A stretch of DNA of 26,244 nucleotides from JAHWJR01 sp035942035 (GTDB lineage Bacteria > Actinomycetota > Acidimicrobiia > Acidimicrobiales > CADCSY01). Position numbers and translations under genes: made by a program. Below the pieces are notes generated by a model. The model made no database searches, had not been told where the DNA came from, and was given only the letters and a program-made list of their open reading frames with translations. Numbering within the stretch: position 1 is the stretch's first letter; every line of letters starts with the position of its first letter. Location of the stretch: positions 1 to 26,244 of the forward strand of contig DASZDK010000086.1 in the NCBI GenBank assembly GCA_035942035.1. Reading direction: 5' to 3'. This document shows, piece after piece, positions 1 through 8,504 of this stretch.

Positions 1-2131
<2,131 letters not shown>

Positions 2132-2213
2132 CAACACTCAATGCCCGTGCTCGCTATCGAACGCTTACAGGAGCCCGAACTTTCGCAAACGGGCAACTGA
2201 CAACAGCACCGAT
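2132..2213 (+). other. 23S-5S internal transcribed spacer
   Basis: This is an 82-bp spacer between the two rRNAs. I see no tRNA cloverleaf and no coding potential. It presumably carries processing sites, but none can be pinned down from sequence alone. Confidence 0.7.
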
Positions 2214-2333
2214 TTTCCGGTGGCCATGGCGGCGGGGCCACACCCGTTCCCTTTCCGAACACGGAAGTTAAGCCCGTCTGCGCCGATGGTACTTGGGGGG
2301 TGACCCCCTGGGAGAGTAGGTCGCCGCCGGAAA
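2214..2333 (+). rRNA. rrf: 5S ribosomal RNA
   Basis: About 120 nt with the canonical 5S core CCGAACACGGAAGTTAAGCC and the 3' segment GGGAGAGTAGGTCGCCGCC. The 5' TTTCCGGTGGC and the 3' GCCGCCGGAAA form an 11-bp helix I with one G-U pair, which sets the ends to within one or two bases. It follows the 23S gene at ordinary rRNA operon spacing. Confidence 0.97.
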
Positions 2334-2341
2334 TTTCTCTA

Positions 2342-2377
2342 CGACGAGCCCCGCTGCGCGGGGCTCGTCGCCGTTTT
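2342..2377 (+). terminator. Rho-independent terminator of the rRNA operon
   Basis: A perfect 13-bp stem (CGACGAGCCCCGC at 2342-2354 and GCGGGGCTCGTCG at 2358-2370) with a 3-nt TGC loop is followed by CCGTTTT. It starts nine bases after the 5S 3' end, so it most likely ends the rRNA transcript. The T run is short, as is common in G+C-rich genomes. Confidence 0.9.
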
Positions 2378-2399
2378 CGGCGGTCTGGCGCTCTGGCGG

Positions 2400-2412
2400 T
2401 AGCGTCGGGGAC
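2400..2412 (+). promoter_or_regulatory. TAGCGT -10 box, leaderless promoter of the TPR gene
   Basis: TAGCGT (2400-2405) lies exactly 7 nt before the GTG at 2413. The same hexamer with the same spacing precedes tlyA (12366-12378). This arrangement places the transcription start on or next to the start codon, as in actinobacterial leaderless mRNAs. No convincing -35 box is visible, and the only purine run (GGGG) is too close to the GTG to be a normal ribosome binding site. Confidence 0.5.
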
Positions 2413-3429
2413 GTGCCTCCCGGACGTCCCCCCGGTCCAGATTCCCCTCGTCGTGGGACTGGCGACGCTCGAGGCCGCCGGCCAGGCATCGGCGGCCCGA
2501 GGAAGCCTGGTGGCCGCGGGAAGCCGGGCCTCGGCTCTGGGCAAAGCGGGGCGGAAAGGGGGCGCCGGCAGACCGGCGACACCGGTGTCGAGGGGCGGGG
2601 ATGGGGTGGTGTCGCTCGAAGGGGCGCCCGAACCCTGCGCTCCACTGGCGACGGTGCCTCCAAGCCGGCTCCGGTGCCCGAGGGCGGGCCGCCGTCGCCG
2701 CCGGAGGAGTGGACCGACGCCGGGCGGGTGGAGGAGGAGGGGAAAGGCGCCAGCGGGGGGACCCGGGAGCGTCCGGCTGACGATCCGCACCGTCGCCCCG
2801 CCAAGCTCCCGGCGGAGGTCAACGAGGAACTGGTGGCCAGCGTCGGAGCGGCCACCGCCGAGCGGGACGCCAAGCGCCTGCAGGACGCCACTCGTGCCTA
2901 CGAGCGGGAGCGCTATCCGGACGCTCGGCGACTGCTCGAGCGCCTGGCCCGGCGGGCCCCGGAGGTGGCCGCCGTCCGGGAGCTCCACGGCCTCACGTTG
3001 TACCGCATGGGGAAGTGGCGGGCGGCGATCACCGAGTTGGAGGCGGCTCAACGCCTCAGTGGGTCCATCGAGCAGCACCCCGTGCTGGCCGACTGCCATC
3101 GGGCCCTCCGCCACTACGACGAGGTGGACCGGCTCTGGGACGAGCTGCGTCGGGACGGGGCGCCGGCACCGGTGGTGGTCGAAGGCCGGATCGTGGCGGC
3201 CGGAGCCCTGGCCGACCGTGGCAAGGTGACCGAGGCCATTCGCTTGCTCGAGCAGGGCCCCGTCGAGGTCCGCAATCCTCGGGAGCACCACCTGCGCCTG
3301 TGGTACGCCCTGGCCGCCCTTCATGAGCGCGGTGGGGACCTTCCCCGGGCGCGGGAGCTGTTCCGGCGAGTGGTCGACGCCGATTCCGGCTTCGCCGACG
3401 CCGCCGAACGCCACCGCTCGCTGAGGTAA
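2413..3429 (+). CDS. Tetratricopeptide-repeat protein with Arg/Gly/Pro-rich N-terminal region
   Basis: 338 residues in two parts. Residues 1-135 are low-complexity and rich in G, R, P and E, probably disordered. Residues 135-338 are helical with TPR-like pairs, for example around YERERYPDARRLLERLA (about 160-176), LYRMGKWRAAITELEAA (about 196-212) and a final repeat near HERGGDLPRARELFRRV. TPRs are protein-protein docking modules, so the partner and role are unknown. In mycobacteria a TPR gene (Rv1691) precedes the HAD phosphatase Rv1692. Here about 7.3 kb separates the corresponding pair. The GTG start was chosen because a TAGCGT box sits 7 nt upstream; a start further inside is possible because the N-terminal third has no recognisable domain. 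No signal peptide or membrane segment is seen. Confidence 0.82.
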   Translation: MPPGRPPGPDSPRRGTGDARGRRPGIGGPRKPGGRGKPGLGSGQSGAERGRRQTGDTGVEGRGWGGVARRGARTLRSTGDGASKPAPVPEGGPPSPPEEWTDAGRVEEEGKGASGGTRERPADDPHRRPAKLPAEVNEELVASVGAATAERDAKRLQDATRAYERERYPDARRLLERLARRAPEVAAVRELHGLTLYRMGKWRAAITELEAAQRLSGSIEQHPVLADCHRALRHYDEVDRLWDELRRDGAPAPVVVEGRIVAAGALADRGKVTEAIRLLEQGPVEVRNPREHHLRLWYALAALHERGGDLPRARELFRRVVDADSGFADAAERHRSLR

Positions 3430-3434
3430 TCGCT

Positions 3435-3522
3435 GCGGAGTCCGCCAGGCGAAGCAGCATCCGACGCTGGTGCAGCTCCGTGCAACGGGCACCGGCGGAT
3501 GATCGCCGGCGGAAAGTGATGG
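3435..3522 (+). repeat. Structured dispersed repeat, copy A
   Basis: An 88-bp element between the TPR stop codon and the SSB-like gene. Its reverse complement recurs at the right end of the window (26159-26244). My hand alignment gives 77 identical columns of 88, with two single-base gaps. It contains nested dyads: TCCGCC (3441-3446) with GGCGGA (3494-3499); CAGC/GCTG (3455-3458 and 3466-3469) around a 7-nt loop; CCGT-GCA-ACGG (3478-3488); and CCGGCG/CGCCGG (3492-3497 and 3504-3509) around GATGAT. Three of the nine substitutions fall inside the 7-nt loop while its stem is unchanged, which suggests selection on a folded DNA or RNA form. It resembles no IS end, attC site or CRISPR repeat that I know. 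The function is unknown. Confidence 0.8.
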
Positions 3523-3577
3523 TGTCACCTCGTCGTTACGCTGGCGGCGGCGCTTCCCCCCGACAACCGCCTGTCAG

Positions 3578-3584
3578 AAAGGGA
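3578..3584 (+). promoter_or_regulatory. Ribosome binding site that fixes the start of the SSB-like gene
   Basis: AAAGGGA lies 6 nt before the GTG at 3591 and selects it over the earlier in-frame start at 3480, which would translate through the repeat. A TACGCT hexamer at 3537-3542 is a possible -10 box for this gene. Confidence 0.6.
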
Positions 3585-3590
3585 CGTGCC

Positions 3591-3950
3591 GTGAACGTCG
3601 CCATCCTGCGGGGCCGCCTCTCCCGCCCTCCCGAAGAACGCCTGCTGCCGTCAGGTGATGTGGTCGTCAGCTATGACGTGACCGTGCCGCGCCCCGGGGA
3701 ACGTGCCGAGACCGTCCCGGTGGCATGGGTCAACCCACCGGCTTCCGCTGGTGACCTCGACGTCGACGTGGAGGTGGTCGTCGTCGGCCGTGTCCGACGG
3801 CGCTTCTTCCGAGCCGGGGGAGCGACCCGGAGTCGCACCGAGGTCGTCGCCGAGCGCGTGGTGCCCACCCGCCGGCGTGCCCGAGCGGCACAGGCGGTGG
3901 CAGTAGCCTTGGCGACGGCCGGCGAGCAGGCGGCGGGCGGGTCGTCTTGA
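3591..3950 (+). CDS. Small single-stranded DNA-binding (SSB-like, OB-fold) protein
   Basis: 119 residues. The N-terminus (VNVAILRGRLSRPPEERLLP) and the following beta-strand pattern (VVVSYDVTVPRP, then VPVAWV, then VEVVVVGRVRRRFF) match the OB-fold of the SSB family, including the usual NxxxLxGxL opening. It lacks the long acidic C-terminal tail ending in DIPF that canonical SSB uses to recruit partners; it ends in a short Ala/Gly-rich stretch instead. It is therefore more likely a divergent paralogue than the main replicative SSB. It stands alone on the plus strand and ends 13 bp before the convergent grdA stop codon. The assignment rests on fold-level similarity and is moderate. Confidence 0.68.
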   Translation: MNVAILRGRLSRPPEERLLPSGDVVVSYDVTVPRPGERAETVPVAWVNPPASAGDLDVDVEVVVVGRVRRRFFRAGGATRSRTEVVAERVVPTRRRARAAQAVAVALATAGEQAAGGSS

Positions 3951-3963
3951 AGAGGGATGCCGT

Positions 3964-4431
3964 TCAGCCGGAGGCGCCGTCGCCCTGGCTGGCCTTGGCC
4001 ACGGCCTCGGTCAAGGCCGGCCCGTCGAGCACGTCGGCCATGACGCCGATCTGGGCATCCCAGATGTCGTCCGGCACCTCCTGTCTGATCTCGTCGTCGA
4101 GAACGTGGCGTACTTCGAGGCCCAACTGGACCCCTGCCAATGCACCTGCGTACGAGGGATCCCCCTTGGCGATGGTCTCGGCGGTGACTGCGGCGCTCTC
4201 CGGGTCGGGAGCTCCGATCACCACCACGAGATCATCACGTCCGTGGGTCTCCGACAGCCGGAGCAACTGCTCCTGGCTGTCCAGGTCCATGGCACCTGCC
4301 GACGTTCAAACGAAGCATTCGGTGGCGGAGAACGCCACGGTGCCACCGGCCGCCTCGACGCAGGCGGCGATGGCGGGGCCGGAGACGCCGTCCCGCTCAC
4401 CCAGAGCGACGACTTGCTTCCCCTTCAGCAT
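3964..4431 (-). CDS. grdA: GrdA: glycine/sarcosine/betaine reductase protein A, selenoprotein
   Basis: 155 residues when the in-frame TGA at 4308-4306 is read as selenocysteine 42; the family is about 158 residues. GrdA is the small Sec carrier that receives a carboxymethyl group from protein B and passes it to protein C. Family signatures run across the TGA: MLKGKQVVALGERDGVSGPA at 1-20, then TECFVU with the CxxU redox pair Cys39/Sec42, then TSAGAMDLDSQE, and later GDPSYAGALAGVQLGLEV. The start at 4431 has an excellent ribosome binding site. The ATG at 4290, just after the TGA, would discard the active site and is only a reading-frame artefact. It is the last gene of the minus-strand operon, 29 bp after grdC, and its own stop codon is also TGA. 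No frameshift is seen. Confidence 0.95.
4272..4285 (-). promoter_or_regulatory. Candidate bacterial SECIS hairpin of grdA
   Basis: Reading the minus strand 20 nt past the Sec codon, CCTGG (4285-4281) pairs with CCAGG (4276-4272) around ACAG. With one pair fewer the loop becomes GACAGC and starts with G, at a UGA-to-loop distance that fits published bacterial SECIS rules as I recall them. A competing hairpin, CAGGT with ACCTG, lies closer to the UGA. The evidence is structural only. Confidence 0.4.
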
Positions 4432-4435
4432 GTGC

Positions 4436-4445
4436 TCACCTCCTT
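4436..4445 (-). promoter_or_regulatory. Strong ribosome binding site of grdA
   Basis: On the minus strand this reads AAGGAGGTGA, with 7 nt between GGAGG and the ATG at 4431. It is the best Shine-Dalgarno sequence I found in the window. It suggests high expression of the Sec carrier and confirms that translation starts upstream of the in-frame TGA. Confidence 0.85.
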
Positions 4446-4460
4446 CATTGTCCTTGAGTC

Positions 4461-5894
4461 TCATCGTCCTTGGCCTTGATTGCGTTCGAGCAACAGGCTC
4501 ATTCCGTCCGACAACTGCGACATGCGCCCCAGGAAGAGACTTCCCTTGGCGATCATCATCACTCTTCGTGCCTCTCCCGACGTCAGGCGGGCGAGGGCGT
4601 GCGGAAGGTAGCAGAGGCCCGACGCCAGGTGACCCTGGGTGGGGGCGTACCCGGGCATCCCCCGGGTCTGCACGAAGGCGGGGATCTCCTCGCGGGTGAT
4701 GTCCCCGCGTTTGCTGGCAAGGGCGGCAAGCGTGCGGTAGTTGCGCTCGGGCACGTTGCCCGAGCCCTGCGGCTCGGTGACCTCGGGATTGTGCAGCTCG
4801 GTGGCGAAGTCGTCCACGTCGGTGGTGGCCAGGCCGAGCCGTTGCAGAGGCTCCAGGGCCAGCGCCTCCATGATCTGGGGAGCGGAGCCGCCGGCGGAGA
4901 CCCGGTGGCGTCCCACGCTGTCGAGGCGCAGGATCGGCGACACGCCGTCGTCGGCCTCGACCAGTGCCGCCGCACCCCCCAGGACGTCCTCGAGGACGGG
5001 GAGGTCGTTGCGCAGGTGACCTTGGAACTTCATGCCGAGCTTGGCCAGGCTCCCGCCGGCCACCACCGCCACCCGCTTGAACACGCCCGATTGCACCAGG
5101 CTGGCTGCCACCATCAGGGCCGGGATGGGCGCCGCACAGAAGTTCTTGATGTCCATGCCGGACGCTTCTGAGAGGCCGGCAGCATGGGCCACCGCCTTGG
5201 CCAGGTTGCCGCCGCCGCGCTGGTAGCGATCGCCGATTGCCTCCTCGCCACAGCCGATGACGTAGTCGATCGACTGCGGGTCGAGATCGTGGTCGTGGAC
5301 CAGGTGCAGCAGGGCCAGGGTGGCCGTCGCCTTGGACGACAGGTTCTCCAGCAGGACCGAAGCCGTCAGCGCCTGGTCGACCTCGTCCGCCGGACGCACG
5401 GCGCCCTCGGCTCGGCCGCCGCCGACATGCAGCGCCAACGACCCCGGGGCTTCCCGGGCGCCGCCCACGTCACCAACGGCCCGCTCGATGCGGTCGAGGG
5501 CCAGGTGCTTGCCCAGCGGGTGCGTCCGCAACGCCGCCGCCGCCCGCTCGGCGAGGCTCGAGGTCAGGGTCACCAGCCCCGCCTCGTCGACCGCCGCCAG
5601 CAGCCCGAGCAGCTCTTCCTCCGGCATCACCTCGCCGCCACCCCCGAAGCGAGAGGCGGAGCCGGTCGTGCCCACCCAGGGCCGCTCAGGCAGGGCCCGA
5701 GGGTGCAGGGTCGAGAGGTAGGCCTGGTGCGGGGGATAGGCGACCGCCTCCTCGAACGTGCGCAGCGACGCCAGGAACTTGCGCTCGACCTCGGCGTCCT
5801 TGGGCAGCTCCCGTGACGGCTTGGAACCGTGGCGAGCCATGCCCGGCACGTGGGCCAGGACCTGGGTTGCGGCGACGACCACGGGCGCGTTCAT
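4461..5894 (-). CDS. grdC: GrdC: glycine/sarcosine/betaine reductase protein C, beta-type subunit
   Basis: 477 residues; the characterised GrdC is about 510. In the family, protein C takes the acyl group from the Sec of GrdA and, together with GrdD, releases acetyl phosphate. The fold is related to beta-ketoacyl synthase III. Recognisable blocks are the N-terminal EEAVAYPPHQAYL and FGGGGEVMPEEELLGLL, the central SIDYVIGCGEEAIGDRYQRG and DIKNFCAAPIPALMVAASLV (thiolase-type Cys), and the C-terminal GMPGYAPTQGHLASG and KGSLFLGRMSQLSDG. The ATG at 5894 overlaps the grdB stop as ATGA and has AAAGGA about 7 nt upstream; a longer upstream start would run into grdB. The partner subunit GrdD, which carries the active-site thiol for acetyl phosphate formation in clostridia, is not found anywhere in the window. 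Confidence 0.93.
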   Translation of the reverse strand: MNAPVVVAATQVLAHVPGMARHGSKPSRELPKDAEVERKFLASLRTFEEAVAYPPHQAYLSTLHPRALPERPWVGTTGSASRFGGGGEVMPEEELLGLLAAVDEAGLVTLTSSLAERAAAALRTHPLGKHLALDRIERAVGDVGGAREAPGSLALHVGGGRAEGAVRPADEVDQALTASVLLENLSSKATATLALLHLVHDHDLDPQSIDYVIGCGEEAIGDRYQRGGGNLAKAVAHAAGLSEASGMDIKNFCAAPIPALMVAASLVQSGVFKRVAVVAGGSLAKLGMKFQGHLRNDLPVLEDVLGGAAALVEADDGVSPILRLDSVGRHRVSAGGSAPQIMEALALEPLQRLGLATTDVDDFATELHNPEVTEPQGSGNVPERNYRTLAALASKRGDITREEIPAFVQTRGMPGYAPTQGHLASGLCYLPHALARLTSGEARRVMMIAKGSLFLGRMSQLSDGMSLLLERNQGQGR

Positions 5895-7201
5895 GCATTG
5901 TCCTTTCCGCCGTTGACCTCGAAAATGGTTGGTGACGACACCGGGGTGGCCACCGCTTCGAGCGCTCGCTCCACCAGCTTGCGGCGCCACGCCCGCTCCT
6001 GCGCCGGTCCGAGTGACGGATCACCCGTGGGGTACGGGATGCCCCGGGTGGCGACGATCCGGGGAGCCCCGACGCGCTCAGCGATCGACACGAGGTTGCA
6101 CAGGAGGGCGGTGGCGATCCCTGCCCGCTCCAACTCCTTCGCCAGCGTTGCCCCGCAACGCGTGCCGGTCCCTCAAGTGGACGTCAGGATGGCCGCCCGT
6201 ACCTCTGAACGGCGAAGGTCGGCGGCCCACTCGACCCCGAAGCGACGGGCGTTGGCCACTGAGGTCCCGTTCCCGGCGGTGACGAGGTACTCACCGTGGA
6301 GCCTGCCGATGGCCCCTTCCGCCTCCAGCTCCCGCGCGATGTCCAGTGGCACGATGCGATGCGGGTCCTCGTTGGCCCATACCGTCGAGAAGCCCCCGTG
6401 GACGGAGCCGTAGTGCTCGGGAGCCAGGGCGTCGACGCCGTCGAGGGAGTACCGCAACCACCGGGTCGCCCGGGCGGACTCGAGCCGGCCGGGGTTGCCC
6501 TCAGGCACCAGCGCACCCTCGGTCACCAGGGCCACGACGGCCTGCCCGACATCGTCCACCGGGGCAGCCGGCGTCACCTGGTCGAAGCGCGGCAGCGGGA
6601 CCTCGGTCGCCTCCAGGTCACCGCCGAGGCGGGCCAGCGCGAGGTCGACGGCTCGGGCCGCCGCTGGCCGGTCGACCCGTACCACCTGGCGCCGGGGCCG
6701 TCCCAGTCGCCCCTGCTCGTTGGTGAGCGGCTCACCACTGGCCACGATGGCGGCGGCGGCGGCCAGCGTCTCCAGCGACCGGCCCATCTCCCGAGCGGCG
6801 ACTCCGCTGCGCACCACGGTGGCGCCACCGGCCTCGTCGACGCCCGGGTTCTCCTCGTGCATGGCCGCCAGCGACGTGATCCCCGCCTGCGTCGCCGCGG
6901 CGGCGACGCGGGCACAGGCGAGTCCGTAACGGCCACTGGTGAAGGACGGTCCGGCGATCAGCAGGTCGGGGTCGTCCTGGCGGACGAGCGCCAGGATCTC
7001 CTCGATGGCATCGGAGGAGCCCGAGGCGTAGTCATCGCCACAGTGGACGGTGGCCACGATCTCCAGGTCGTCGCCCAGCAGCTGCTGGAGGCGCCGTCCC
7101 GGGCCGACGGTGCCCTCGACGCGAACCGGTGAGGAGCCAGCGGCATCCTCACCGCCGATCCCGGCGAAGAACTGGTTGATGTAGTGGACGACCTTCGTCA
7201 T
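5891..7201 (-). CDS. grdB: GrdB: glycine/sarcosine/betaine reductase protein B, selenoprotein subunit
   Basis: 436 residues with selenocysteine 343 encoded by TGA at 6175-6173; standard callers will split it into 342- and 80-residue pieces. It is the substrate-activating selenoprotein of protein B. The N-terminus VVHYINQFFAGIGGED, then DPDLLIAGPSFTSGRYGLAC, MHEENPGVDEAGG and HGGFSTVWANEDPHRIVPLD, are all GrdB family blocks. The Sec region reads AAILTSTUGTGTRCGATLAK. Family members normally have UxxCxxC (UGTCTRC); here the first cysteine is glycine (codon GGC), leaving U343 and C349. A hairpin suited to SECIS function follows the TGA. The ATG at 7201 lies 7 nt after the grdE stop codon, and the stop overlaps the grdC start. 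The substrate (glycine, sarcosine, betaine or another) cannot be read from sequence. Confidence 0.94.
6145..6161 (-). promoter_or_regulatory. Candidate bacterial SECIS hairpin of grdB
   Basis: Starting 11 nt after the Sec TGA on the minus strand, GCGTTGC (6161-6155) pairs perfectly with GCAACGC (6151-6145) around a GGG loop. The distance from UGA to the apical loop is 18 nt and the loop begins with G. Both agree with the bacterial SECIS consensus as I recall it. This hairpin lies inside the coding sequence, as expected for bacteria. Confidence 0.6.
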
Positions 7202-7208
7202 GGGTGCC

Positions 7209-8504
7209 TCAGACCGCCGCTTCGCAGCGTAGATGGCCCCAGCCGAGCGGGCTCAGCGAGCAGTAGACAACTGCCGTCGGCAGGCGCAGCTCGTCAGTGG
7301 CAGGCAGATCGACGAGGTTCACCGTCGTTCCCCCCAGCGCGCGGTCCACGGCCGGTAGCAGGAGTTGGTCGTCGTAATTGCCGGTGCTGACCATGGCCGT
7401 TGCTCGGCTGGGAGGCACGACGACTGAGGGGCCGGTGCCGTCAGTGCCGGCCATCTCGGCGAACAGGCCGACGGCAACGATGCCCAGTGCCTCGAGCTCG
7501 TCCATCTTGAGAGCGACGTCGGCGTCGGCGTTCCCCCCACCCTCCTTGGTCACCAGGGCGGCGTCGAACCCAGCGGCGGCACACACCCGGGCGGCGTGGA
7601 CGGAGATGAGCTGCTTGTTGTCGGCGTCGACGGGCTCGGGGGCGAGCACCACGCCGGCGAAGTTCAGGTCTTTGCCGTGACGCCGCCGGAGCTCGGCAAC
7701 CACGGGGTGGTTCTGGTGCATGAAGGTGGGGTTCTTCAGCCCCGGGTGCCCGAACTGGCCGCTCACGACGGCACCGTCGTCGAGGTCACCGGCATCGAGC
7801 AGCGTCGGAAGCGCCTTGGCGAAGCTCCGCCCGTAGACGAAGACATCCTTGAAGCTCCCTTGGGTCTGGAGGTTGGTCACCACGCCCACGCGAGGCAGTC
7901 CGGCGCCAGCCGAGGACGGAGTCGGCAGCTCCTCCACGGCATCTGGGGGGGCGTCGAGGGCGGCCTCGGCCAGACGGGCGGCCAACGCCAGCGTGCCCCG
8001 TCGAACCGCCTCGTCGACGTCCTCCCAGCTTGCCCCGTCGGCGGGGACGAACTCCACCACGAGGTTGTGCGTGGACCCCAGTGGGGAGAGGGCGGCTGCC
8101 GGACCCGACATGTCGATGACCGCTTCCTGCGCCCGAGGCAGGTAACCGGCAGCCACCACGGCGGCACCCCGCAGCACGTGGGTACGGCCTCGGCCCTGTG
8201 GCTGGGCGGGCCCCACGAAACCGGGAAAGATGCCGCCACCTCCCGGGCCCTTGGTCCGGGGTTCCACCGCGTCGAGGACCTTGACGATCCGAAGTGCTGA
8301 GCCCGGAGAGGCCCACGACACCGAGACCTCCCCCAGGGCGGGCGAGGAGAGAATCTGAGCTGCCTCGGCGGCCGAGACGGTGAGGCGGCCACCCTCATAG
8401 AGGGTCCGCTCGCCGAAATCGACGGCTTCGACGTGGTGCACGATCCGCGTCAAGCCGGTCGCCGGTCGCTCTTTCAACCCCTCGGTCTGGCGTGTCTCAG
8501 CCAC
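7209..8504 (-). CDS. grdE: GrdE-type proprotein: glycine/sarcosine/betaine reductase protein B, second subunit
   Basis: 431 residues, the usual length for GrdE, which pairs with GrdB in the substrate-binding protein B. Conserved blocks are RVGVVTNLQTQGSFKDVFVY (about 205-224), GLKNPTFMHQNHPVV (about 255-269), FAGVVLAPEPVDADNKQLI, LVTKEGGGNADADVALKMDE and MVSTGNYDDQLLLPAVDRAL. In characterised GrdE a central cysteine becomes a pyruvoyl group after self-cleavage. Here the corresponding stretch reads VVSGQFGHPGLKNP and has no cysteine; the only cysteines are 308, 415 and 427. So it is probably not processed in the classical way. The GTG start overlaps the stop codon of the H1-like gene by 8 bp with no clear ribosome binding site, which implies translational coupling. 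Confidence 0.9.
   Translation of the reverse strand: MAETRQTEGLKERPATGLTRIVHHVEAVDFGERTLYEGGRLTVSAAEAAQILSSPALGEVSVSWASPGSALRIVKVLDAVEPRTKGPGGGGIFPGFVGPAQPQGRGRTHVLRGAAVVAAGYLPRAQEAVIDMSGPAAALSPLGSTHNLVVEFVPADGASWEDVDEAVRRGTLALAARLAEAALDAPPDAVEELPTPSSAGAGLPRVGVVTNLQTQGSFKDVFVYGRSFAKALPTLLDAGDLDDGAVVSGQFGHPGLKNPTFMHQNHPVVAELRRRHGKDLNFAGVVLAPEPVDADNKQLISVHAARVCAAAGFDAALVTKEGGGNADADVALKMDELEALGIVAVGLFAEMAGTDGTGPSVVVPPSRATAMVSTGNYDDQLLLPAVDRALGGTTVNLVDLPATDELRLPTAVVYCSLSPLGWGHLRCEAAV

Noticed and set aside
3435..3522. Repeat copy A as a tRNA, integron attC site or CRISPR repeat
   Set aside because: The 7-nt loop on a 4-bp stem resembles an anticodon arm, but there is no acceptor stem, T-arm consensus or CCA. 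There is no attC core site (RYYYAAC/GTTRRRY pair). There is only one unit per locus and no spacers.
3480..3590. Extended N-terminus of the SSB-like protein from the start at 3480
   Set aside because: It would translate the repeat element. The GTG at 3591 has a good ribosome binding site and gives the proper OB-fold opening.
4461..4463. The grdC stop TGA as a third selenocysteine codon
   Set aside because: Read-through would add only a few unconserved residues before another stop and would run into the grdA ribosome binding site. GrdC proteins end at this point.
5891..7201. grdB as a pseudogene or frameshifted gene because of the TGA at 6173-6175
   Set aside because: The frame continues unchanged on both sides, the TGA falls exactly at the family's Sec position (STUGT), and a SECIS-like hairpin follows. 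The same pattern occurs in grdA at 4306-4308.
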